Assembly (NCBI GenBank): GCA_934408705.1
Contig: CAKRVL010000048.1
Location: 1-18,944 of the forward strand
From: an uncultured Blautia sp.
Lineage (GTDB): Bacteria; Bacillota; Clostridia; Lachnospirales; Lachnospiraceae
Direction: 5' to 3'
DNA: 18,944 nt
Shown here: positions 7,768-13,365 of the stretch, piece by piece
Layout of the letters: each line of letters begins with the position of its first letter
Numbering within the stretch: position 1 is the first letter of the stretch
Notes under the pieces: model-generated
What the model was told of the DNA's origin: nothing
Databases searched by the model: none
Seen by the model: only the letters and a program-made list of their open reading frames with translations
Made by a program: the position numbers and the translations under genes

Positions 7768-8477
7768 GCCTTTTCCTCCTCTCCTGCGTCTACAAGACGT
7801 TTTCCTATTTTACTGCTGAGATATTCTTCTTTTGTCCCAAAGAACACATGCTCCCCAATGTGCAGCACATGACTGGCATATGTGGCTACCTCGCTGATAT
7901 CGTGGGAAATCATAATAATGGTAACATTATCTTCTTTATTTAATTCATTGATGATCTGGTACATGTCTGCAGTCGCTACCGGATCCAGACCGGAAACCGG
8001 CTCGTCCAGAAGAAGGATTTTTCTTGTAGCACAAAGAGCTCTTGTAAGAAGAACTCTCTGCTGCTGACCGCCGGAAAGCTCCCGGTAACAGCGTTTTGCA
8101 AGGTCAGTGATCCTGGTTTTCTCCATCAGCTCCCTGGCCTCTTTTTTCTCCGCTTTGTTATAAAACGGGCGAAGTCCCATTCTGCCCAGGAAACCGGACA
8201 TTACAATTTCTTCCACAGATGCCGGGAAATCTCTCTGAAGGGCCGTCTGCTGAGGCAGATAACCGATCTCATTGATTTTCAGTCCCTCTCCTGTAGTAAT
8301 GCTTCCGCCCATGGGCTGCTGCAGATGGAGAAGTGTCTTCATCAAGGTAGATTTTCCAGATCCGTTTTCTCCTACAATGCAAAGGTAATCTCCGGAATCT
8401 ACAGAAAAATCAAGTCCGGATAAAATTGCCTTTCCTTCATATCCTAGTGTAAGATTTTCACATGTGATCAGTCTCAT
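7764..8477 (-). CDS. znuC: Metal ABC transporter ATP-binding protein (ZnuC/MntA type)
   Basis: This 237-residue cytoplasmic ATPase powers metal import. Walker A GENGSGKST is at residues 36-44, a Q-loop GYLPQQ near 72-77, signature LSGGQQQR at 134-141, Walker B ILLLDEP at 154-160, D-loop SGLD at 162-165, and switch histidine 192 in IMISHD. GGAGG lies 4 nt before the ATG. The start overlaps the binding-protein stop (ATGA), so translation of the three transporter genes is coupled. Confidence 0.95.
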   Translation of the reverse strand: MRLITCENLTLGYEGKAILSGLDFSVDSGDYLCIVGENGSGKSTLMKTLLHLQQPMGGSITTGEGLKINEIGYLPQQTALQRDFPASVEEIVMSGFLGRMGLRPFYNKAEKKEARELMEKTRITDLAKRCYRELSGGQQQRVLLTRALCATRKILLLDEPVSGLDPVATADMYQIINELNKEDNVTIIMISHDISEVATYASHVLHIGEHVFFGTKEEYLSSKIGKRLVDAGEEEKA

Positions 8478-9508
8478 AATGCCTCCTTCAGGATCTGCAG
8501 ATTTCCCTCCATAATAGAAAGATAGGTAGTGCCCTCCTTCACTTCCTGTGTTGTCACAGACTGCATGGAATTCAAGGTTAAAATCTTCTGATCCTTCGTA
8601 TCAGTGTTGGAAATCACTGCCTTCGCCACCTTCTGGTCGGAATTCTCGATAGTAAGAACTGCTGGAAGTTTCAGTTCATCCAGTTTACCGGCAAGGAATG
8701 TAATCGTTTCAAAGCTTGCATCTGTTTCCGCCGAACAGCCTGTAAACGCTGCATAATATGTGAGATCATAGTCGTCTGTCATATAACGGAATGGAAAACG
8801 ATCTGCAAACAGCAGGGTTTTTGACTTGGACTGTCCAACTGTAGTCTGATATTCCTGATCCAGTGCAGCCAGCTTCTCCTCATAATCATCTGCATTCTGC
8901 TGGTAAAGCTTTGCATGCTCCGGATCTGCTTCTGCCAGTACATCTGCAATGGTGTCACAGAACAAAGACGCATTTCTCAGTGAAAGCCACACATGTTCAT
9001 CATATTCAGGCGCATCTTCGTTATGAGCATGCTCATCAGAATCCTGTGAAAACTCTGTAGCTTCCTCGCCTTCTTCGTCAGCCTGCATTCCCTCTACCAC
9101 TTCTTCCTCTTTCACCTGATCTCCCATTACTTCCATCAAATTGATTACCTTCCGGTCCGGATTGCCGGAGCTTTCCAGTGCATCAGCAACCCAGGAATCG
9201 GATTCACCACCTACATAGATAAATACATCACAGGTAGATACTTTCAAAATATCTTCCATGGTCGGCTGAAAGCTGTGCATATCTGTTCCATTTCCAAGAA
9301 GAAGGGTAAGCTCGGCGTTTTCTGCCTGATTACCCAGAATTTCCTTCACCCAGTCATATTCCGGAAAAATAGTGGTTACGATCTGTAATTTCTTATTGTC
9401 AGTACTTTCCACTGTCTTCCCACTACCGCATCCCACAAGAAGGCAGGCTGCACCAGCTACAACCGCAGACAGCAGCACCTGTCTGAATTTACTTTTTAGT
9501 TTATGCAT
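8474..9508 (-). CDS. znuA: Metal ABC transporter substrate-binding lipoprotein (ZnuA-like)
   Basis: This 344-residue exported lipoprotein starts at the ATG 9506-9508, with AAGAGG about 7 nt upstream; the frame stays open to 9571 but that would overlap the regulator gene. The signal peptide ends in a lipobox, LLVGC, with Cys27 as the lipidated residue. The cluster A-I fold is recognised by VTTIFPEYDWVKEILG, LLLGNGTDMHSFQPT (His78), VFIYVGGESDSWV and EYDEHVWLS (His172). A strongly acidic linker with a few His (about 133-171) takes the place of the His-rich loop of ZnuA proteins. Where ZnuA/PsaA relatives usually have a third ligand (HDAFGY-like), this protein reads FADRFPFRY, so His appears replaced by Ala next to Asp236. 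The C-terminal region has ILTLNSMQSVT. Zinc is likely from context, but the site suggests altered coordination. Confidence 0.92.
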   Translation of the reverse strand: MHKLKSKFRQVLLSAVVAGAACLLVGCGSGKTVESTDNKKLQIVTTIFPEYDWVKEILGNQAENAELTLLLGNGTDMHSFQPTMEDILKVSTCDVFIYVGGESDSWVADALESSGNPDRKVINLMEVMGDQVKEEEVVEGMQADEEGEEATEFSQDSDEHAHNEDAPEYDEHVWLSLRNASLFCDTIADVLAEADPEHAKLYQQNADDYEEKLAALDQEYQTTVGQSKSKTLLFADRFPFRYMTDDYDLTYYAAFTGCSAETDASFETITFLAGKLDELKLPAVLTIENSDQKVAKAVISNTDTKDQKILTLNSMQSVTTQEVKEGTTYLSIMEGNLQILKEAL

Positions 9509-9548
9509 AATGAACCTCTTTTCTATTCGATTACCAGATATCAGTAAT

Positions 9549-9968
9549 TTATTTTCCCCGGCATTCCTCACAAACTCCGTAAAACACCGTTCTGGTAAAA
9601 TCCCATTGAAAACCGTGATCTGCCAGCATATGCTCTCCCAAATGAGTCATCTCCTCACATTCCAGATGGATCACCTTTCCACATTTCTCACATTTACAGT
9701 GGAAGCATACGTGCTTATGGCAATGCTCCTCATGTCCAAGATACTCGAAGCATGCACTGCTTGTGCCATCCACAACATACTTGGCAACCAGTCCCTGCTC
9801 CACCATCCTGTCCAACTGACGGTACACAGTGGTGGTTCCGATAGAAATGCCCTGGCTTTTAAAATATTTACAAATATCACTTACCGTAACATGCTTTCCT
9901 TCCACAGAACGCAGATAATTCTCAAGCTCTGTAATCTGCCTGGTACGATATTGTGCTTTCTCATTCAT
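9549..9968 (-). CDS. Fur-family metal-responsive repressor, probably a zinc regulator (Zur)
   Basis: This 139-residue DNA-binding regulator has an N-terminal winged helix containing VTVSDICKYFKSQGISIGTTTVYRQLDRMVEQGLV, the Fur recognition helix pattern. The C-terminal dimerisation and metal domain has HEEHCHKHVCFHCKCEKCGKVIHLECEE and ends VCEECRGK, giving two CXXC pairs for a structural zinc and many His/Cys for sensing. ATG 9966-9968 is chosen because TTGGAGG lies about 7-9 nt upstream; the frame runs to 10001 but through the Fur box. It is the first gene of the operon with the metal transporter (40 nt to the binding-protein start). This placement favours Zur over Fur or PerR, but the metal cannot be read from sequence. 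Confidence 0.9.
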   Translation of the reverse strand: MNEKAQYRTRQITELENYLRSVEGKHVTVSDICKYFKSQGISIGTTTVYRQLDRMVEQGLVAKYVVDGTSSACFEYLGHEEHCHKHVCFHCKCEKCGKVIHLECEEMTHLGEHMLADHGFQWDFTRTVFYGVCEECRGK

Positions 9969-9985
9969 GGTTCGTGCCTCCAATT

Positions 9986-10000
9986 TGAAAATCATTTTCA
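9986..10000. promoter_or_regulatory. Fur-type box 1 over the transcription start
   Basis: TGAAAATCATTTTCA is a perfect 7-1-7 inverted repeat, the architecture of Fur/Zur/PerR boxes. It begins 2 bp downstream of the -10 element and covers the predicted start near 9995, an expected position for repression. Confidence 0.75.
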
Positions 10001-10001
10001 T

Positions 10002-10029
10002 ATTATAGCAGTTTATTTCACAAAGTCAA
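10002..10029 (-). promoter_or_regulatory. Promoter of the regulator-transporter operon
   Basis: On the minus strand, TTGACT (10024-10029) and a perfect TATAAT (10002-10007) are 16 bp apart. The promoter is bracketed by two Fur-type boxes. Confidence 0.78.
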
Positions 10030-10031
10030 TA

Positions 10032-10046
10032 TGAAAACCATTTTCA
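10032..10046. promoter_or_regulatory. Fur-type box 2 upstream of the -35 element
   Basis: TGAAAACCATTTTCA is a 7-1-7 inverted repeat with one mismatch, near-identical to box 1. It lies 2 bp beyond the -35 hexamer, with centres 46 bp apart, so two dimers could clamp the promoter. Confidence 0.7.
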
Positions 10047-10065
10047 TTTTTATCTTCGCGGAGCG

Positions 10066-10117
10066 TTTTTTTGTGTAATAGGAACATTACGGAGTAATTT
10101 CCTATTACACAAAAAAA
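10066..10117. terminator. Long bidirectional hairpin between the redox and metal operons
   Basis: The outer arms TTTTTTTGTGTAATAGGAA (10066-10084) and its exact complement (10099-10117) are perfect. The inside continues with ATTAC/GTAAT, a 3-nt loop and one bulged C, giving about 24 paired bases. It has T-tracts on both strands and could terminate transcription in either direction. It may also act as a spacer or repeat element of the genome. Confidence 0.65.
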
Positions 10118-10174
10118 TATCACCGTATCTGCTGCCAGTTTTCAATTACAACATAGTAGCAGTTACGATGATAT
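10111..10174 (-). terminator. Rho-independent terminator of the redox operon
   Basis: On the minus strand, ATATCATCGTAACTGCTAC (10156-10174) pairs at 16 of 19 positions with GCAGCAGATACGGTGATAT (10117-10135). A run of seven T (10111-10117) follows. It begins 20 nt after the stop of the 4Fe-4S gene. Its T-tract is the first arm of the adjacent hairpin at 10066-10117. Confidence 0.75.
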
Positions 10175-10193
10175 CCTTATATTTCACAGACTA

Positions 10194-11057
10194 TTATCTC
10201 TTACATCCACTCTTAATCGCATTTACCGGACACGCCTGTTTGCACCGTCCACAGCGGATACACTCCGGGCTGTTAGGGTTTTCCACAGGGTTGACTACCA
10301 TCTGGCATGCCTTTGCACATTTTCCACAACGGATGCATTTATCCATATCCACACTATAACGGTAAATGGATACCTTATTAAATATGGAATAAAAAGCTCC
10401 AAGGGGACAAATGTATTTACAGAATGGTCTGTATATGATAATGGACAAAATGATCGTTACGATTAAAATAGTGTTTTTCCATATGTACAGCCATCCAATG
10501 GCTCCGCGCATTGCCTTATTCAGAAGCACTAATGGCAGTCCGCCTTCCAGTGTTCCCGCCGGACAGATCAGCTTACAGAAATAAGGAGCACCCTGTCCCA
10601 TAATGTCAGTGAGGAATAATGGGAGCAGAATTACGAATACCAGGAAAATTACATATTTCAATTTTCGAAGCACCTTATCCCATTTAAAAGTACGGATTTT
10701 CTTCGGAAATGGAATCTTATTCAGCAGATCCTGGATCAGGCCAAAAGGACACAGGAATCCACATACCAATCTTCCCAGGATTGCACCTACGAAAATCAGG
10801 AATCCGATTACATAGTAAGCAAATTTAAAATTCCAGCTTCCCACCACTGCCTGCAAAGAACCAATAGGACAGGCTCCTGCTGCTCCGGGACAGGAGTAAC
10901 AGTTCAGTCCCGGAACGCAGGCATTTTTCAGCTTTCCTGTATATATTTTTCCGGTTACAAATCCGGATAAATGTGAATTTGTAAGCAACGCCCAAAGTGC
11001 CTGTATGGTATGTCTGGGCCAGTCTTTTATTTTCTTTTTCTTATTATCCAATTCCAA
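10194..11057 (-). CDS. Membrane-bound 4Fe-4S protein, NapH/NosR/CcoG-like
   Basis: This polytopic iron-sulfur protein of 287 residues probably moves electrons at the cytoplasmic membrane. Near the N-terminus is CVPGLNCYSCPGAAGACPIGSLQ. A hydrophobic segment leads into RLVCGFLCPFGLIQDLLNKIP, and a later one into RPFCKYICPLGAFYSIFNK; these paired CXXXCP motifs define the Fer4_5 family. The C-terminus carries two ferredoxin clusters, CIRCGKCAKACQMVVNP and CIRCGRCKQACPVNA. At least three strong membrane segments are visible (about 78-98, 130-150, 188-212). Translation likely starts at TTG 11055-11057, or at a second TTG two codons later. Both overlap the end of the CXXC small-protein gene and follow GGAG, so coupling is likely. 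It is the last gene of the TlpA operon. The electron donor is not evident. Confidence 0.88.
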   Translation of the reverse strand: MELDNKKKKIKDWPRHTIQALWALLTNSHLSGFVTGKIYTGKLKNACVPGLNCYSCPGAAGACPIGSLQAVVGSWNFKFAYYVIGFLIFVGAILGRLVCGFLCPFGLIQDLLNKIPFPKKIRTFKWDKVLRKLKYVIFLVFVILLPLFLTDIMGQGAPYFCKLICPAGTLEGGLPLVLLNKAMRGAIGWLYIWKNTILIVTIILSIIIYRPFCKYICPLGAFYSIFNKVSIYRYSVDMDKCIRCGKCAKACQMVVNPVENPNSPECIRCGRCKQACPVNAIKSGCKR

Positions 11058-11205
11058 TACACTCCATACAGATATTTACAGCTTTTGTGAAAACAACTTC
11101 CATCTCACCACGATAAATGCCAAAGGCCATCATCAGAATCCCCACCGCTGCAAGGGCAATTCCTGTCCATCTGGACTGGGTGATTTTATTTATATAATTT
11201 TTCAT
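11044..11205 (-). CDS. Small CXXC membrane protein, CD1871A-family-like (53 aa)
   Basis: A short gene of 53 residues begins at ATG 11203-11205 and ends in TAA at 11044-11046. The N-terminus is MKNYINKITQSRWTGIAL, followed by one membrane segment at about residues 15-32 (IALAAVGILMMAFGIYRG). Then comes EMEVVFTKAVNICMECIGIG, with the CMEC pair seven residues from the end. This pattern, GIYRGE...V..KA..IC.ECIG, matches the small 'CD1871A family CXXC motif-containing protein' I recall from Clostridia. It sits 21 nt after the TlpA-like gene and overlaps the 4Fe-4S gene by 14 nt, with AGGGA as a likely ribosome binding site. The CXXC could be a thiol relay or a metal or haem-type site between the Fe-S protein and the exported thioredoxin; function is inferred. 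Confidence 0.85.
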   Translation of the reverse strand: MKNYINKITQSRWTGIALAAVGILMMAFGIYRGEMEVVFTKAVNICMECIGIG

Positions 11206-11226
11206 CCTACATTCCCTGACCACTTT

Positions 11227-12495
11227 TTATTTGCTGGTGTTAATCTTTTCCAGCGCTTCCTCTACAGCTGCTTTCCAATCCTCCAGGCTTCTGCTTCCCA
11301 TGATCGGATCACCTACAATATTTCCATCTTTATCTACAAAGAAGGATTCCGGGAAGCTGCTAAGGCCGCTGATACGTCCGTTCATGTTTCCTGCATCCGG
11401 AAGCAGAAGGGGATAGGTAACTCCGGTTTTCTCTTTGAGAATCTGGGCTTTTTTCACAGTATCTTCATCTGTAGTTCCGTCCTCACTTACGGAATCAATA
11501 ACCATTCCTACTACACCTACGCCCTTTTCCTTCATTTCCTGATAAAGCTTATCAAGGTCTGGCATTTCATTTACACATGGAGAGCACCAGGTTGTAAAGC
11601 AGTTTACAAGAGTCAGGTCATAGTCACTAAATACTTTTTCTGTATAAGCATTTCCATCAATATCAGTTGTTTCAAATGCACCTACATTTTCTGCATCCGG
11701 GTTGGCATTTTCTGCTGGCATATCGAATACAGATTTACTTGGATCAAAGGCTGTCATTTCTGTGATCGTAGTCTCGATTTTTTCAATCTCGTCTGTCAGG
11801 TCAGACTCTGCATCTTTATTAATGCTAAGATAATACTTGTAATTTCCATCCTCGCTGGTTCCCAGCTCCTTGTGCTCGTTGCAGCCTGTGATGGAATCCA
11901 GATCATCGATCACATCCTTGCTGTAAACGCCCAGAGTTCCAACTCTTTCGATGCTCTTAAGCCAGTCATCATAGCCGGTTCCAAGAAGATTTACATCTTC
12001 GTTTTTCTGCTCTTCAGTAAGCTTATTCCAGTGGAAAAATGCATACTTGAAGCCAGTCATGTCATCATTCCATTCCTCCTCTGTGATCATAAGCATATCA
12101 GAGCTTTCCATCTGTTTCTTCAGCTCTTCCGGAAGGACTGCCTTTAATCCAAGGAATGGGAAATCATAGGAATCCTGCACCTTCATATTAATATCTGCCG
12201 CTTTTACTGTTTTTTTCACAGGTGTGCCATCTTCAGAGAAAACAGCTGTCTCAGAACCGTCACCTGCTACCACTGCACCCGCTTCATCAGCAGATACTGC
12301 TGCTCCTGCTTCATCTGCGGAAACAGCTGCTCCTGCTGCATCAGCCGGTACACTCATTCCTGCTGCATCTGCCGGTACTGCCATGCCTGCCTCTTCTGCT
12401 GATACGCTTTCAGCCATAGTCATAACCGGATTGAAAGATGTTGCTGTCAGAACTCCCGCTGCCAGAATTGCCATAAGTCTTTTTTTATTCATCAT
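11227..12495 (-). CDS. Exported TlpA/ResA-like thioredoxin-fold protein with N-terminal Ala-rich repeats
   Basis: This 422-residue secreted protein has a signal peptide (MMNKKRLMAILAAGVLTATS, cleavage near MTMA-ES, no lipobox). Five 9-residue repeats of the type AGxxVxADx follow at residues 36-80. A middle domain with no fold I recognise covers about 95-265 (FPFLGLKAVLPEELK, MTGFKYAFFHWNKLTEEQ, YYLSIN). The C-terminal redoxin domain covers about 270-420, with FTTWCSPCVNEMP (active site Cys304-Ser-Pro-Cys307), a cis-proline region SSFPESFFVDKDG (Pro382) and GSRSLEDWKAAVEEAL. TlpA/ResA proteins reduce disulfides outside the membrane using electrons from a membrane partner; here that partner is likely the CXXC/Fe-S pair downstream. 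AAAGGA lies about 11 nt before the ATG. An odd feature is the middle domain, absent from classical ResA. Confidence 0.9.
   Translation of the reverse strand: MMNKKRLMAILAAGVLTATSFNPVMTMAESVSAEEAGMAVPADAAGMSVPADAAGAAVSADEAGAAVSADEAGAVVAGDGSETAVFSEDGTPVKKTVKAADINMKVQDSYDFPFLGLKAVLPEELKKQMESSDMLMITEEEWNDDMTGFKYAFFHWNKLTEEQKNEDVNLLGTGYDDWLKSIERVGTLGVYSKDVIDDLDSITGCNEHKELGTSEDGNYKYYLSINKDAESDLTDEIEKIETTITEMTAFDPSKSVFDMPAENANPDAENVGAFETTDIDGNAYTEKVFSDYDLTLVNCFTTWCSPCVNEMPDLDKLYQEMKEKGVGVVGMVIDSVSEDGTTDEDTVKKAQILKEKTGVTYPLLLPDAGNMNGRISGLSSFPESFFVDKDGNIVGDPIMGSRSLEDWKAAVEEALEKINTSK
12256..12390 (-). repeat. Five 27-bp tandem repeats in the TlpA-like gene
   Basis: Five consecutive 9-codon units encode AGMAVPADA, AGMSVPADA, AGAAVSADE, AGAAVSADE and AGAVVAGDG. 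Neighbouring units are close to identical in DNA, so copy number could change by slippage without shifting the frame. The segment probably forms a flexible linker after the signal peptide. Confidence 0.85.
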
Positions 12496-12543
12496 TTTTA
12501 TTTTTCCTTTCAGTATTTTTTGTTTTTTTATTTGTCTGAACGT

Positions 12544-12552
12544 ATTTTAACA
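12544..12552 (-). promoter_or_regulatory. Candidate extended -10 of the TlpA operon
   Basis: The minus strand reads TGTTAAAAT, an extended -10 (TGnTAAAAT), with no recognisable -35 hexamer 16-18 bp upstream. Such promoters often need an activator, which fits a divergent response regulator. The leader to the ATG would be about 40 nt. Confidence 0.45.
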
Positions 12553-12576
12553 CCTTTTCTATAAAATTCGTGTTAA
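12547..12576. promoter_or_regulatory. Inverted repeat between the divergent promoters
   Basis: TTAACAC (12547-12553) and GTGTTAA (12570-12576) form perfect 7-bp arms 16 bp apart. They overlap the candidate -10 of the TlpA operon and the candidate -35 of the two-component operon, so one bound protein could affect both. OmpR-type regulators more often use direct repeats, so the binder is uncertain. Confidence 0.45.
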
Positions 12577-12602
12577 GATTTTTATTTTTTTTAAAATATG
12601 AT
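12573..12602 (+). promoter_or_regulatory. Candidate promoter of the two-component operon
   Basis: TTAAGA (12573-12578) and TATGAT (12597-12602) are 18 bp apart, with two and one mismatches to consensus. The leader would be about 80 nt. It contains a GTGC-TT-GCAC mini-hairpin (12644-12653 region) and a GGTC-AAAA-GGTC direct repeat near 12619-12630, which I cannot assign. Confidence 0.4.
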
Positions 12603-12690
12603 AAAATAATGATACCAGGGTCAAAAGGTCTGAAACCACCTGTGCTTGCACCATAGGGCGTTTGTAAATCATATTACGAAAGGAGACAAT

Positions 12691-13365
12691 ATGCACATTT
12701 TAATTATAGAAGACGAAGAACAACTCTGCCGTTCTGTTGCAGAGGGACTTCGCATAGACGGTTATGAAACAGATATCTGTTTCGACGGAAACGAGGGACT
12801 TTACCTGTGTATGACAGAAAATTATGATCTGATCCTGTTGGATCTGAATCTTCCCGGCACAGATGGTCTGGAAATCCTACGTCAGTTCCGGGAACATAAT
12901 ACCAGTACCCCCGTTTTAATTCTGTCTGCCCGGGATCAGATTGAAGATAAAGTAAATGGTCTGGATCTTGGGGCCAACGATTATCTCACCAAGCCTTTTC
13001 ATTTCCAGGAGCTGGAAGCCAGAATCCGAAGTCTTACCAGACGTAAATTCGTTCAGGAGGATGTGTGCCTGAAATGGAATCAGCTTACCTTTGATACCAG
13101 AACAAGAGAAACTTCTGTAAATGGAGTGCCGCTTTCCCTTACCAGAAAAGAAAGCAGCCTTCTGGAATATTTCCTGCTCCATCAGAACCGGGTGATTTCG
13201 CCAGAAGAAATGATTGAACATATTTGGGATGGAAGCGTAAATACCTTCAGCAATTCCATCCGTGTGCATATTTCATCTCTTAGAAAAAAACTAAAGGCAG
13301 CAATCGGATTTGATCCTATTCAGAATAAAATTGGCCAGGGCTATATATTGGAGGATTACAGATGA
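12691..13365 (+). CDS. OmpR/PhoB-family response regulator
   Basis: This 224-residue cytoplasmic transcription factor starts at ATG 12691, 5 nt after AAAGGAGA; the frame is open from 12646 but without a ribosome binding site. The receiver domain spans about 1-115, with acidic residues Glu7-Asp8, phosphoacceptor Asp51 in LLDLNLPGTDG, Ser79 in LILSARD and Lys101 in YLTKPF. The winged-helix output domain spans about 125-222, with LTRKESSLLEYFLLHQNRVISPEEMIEHIWD, SNSIRVHISSLRKKL and IGQGYIL. It overlaps the kinase gene by 4 bp. It is divergent from the TlpA operon, which is the obvious candidate target. Confidence 0.95.
   Translation: MHILIIEDEEQLCRSVAEGLRIDGYETDICFDGNEGLYLCMTENYDLILLDLNLPGTDGLEILRQFREHNTSTPVLILSARDQIEDKVNGLDLGANDYLTKPFHFQELEARIRSLTRRKFVQEDVCLKWNQLTFDTRTRETSVNGVPLSLTRKESSLLEYFLLHQNRVISPEEMIEHIWDGSVNTFSNSIRVHISSLRKKLKAAIGFDPIQNKIGQGYILEDYR

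Noticed and set aside
11005..12147. A 380-codon open frame on the plus strand
   Set aside because: It lies opposite the TlpA-like, CXXC and Fe-S genes, has no recognisable domain or ribosome binding site, and its low-complexity composition is what the antisense of those genes would give.
12222..12550. Leu- or Ala-rich plus-strand frames
   Set aside because: They are antisense of the 27-bp repeats in the TlpA-like gene.
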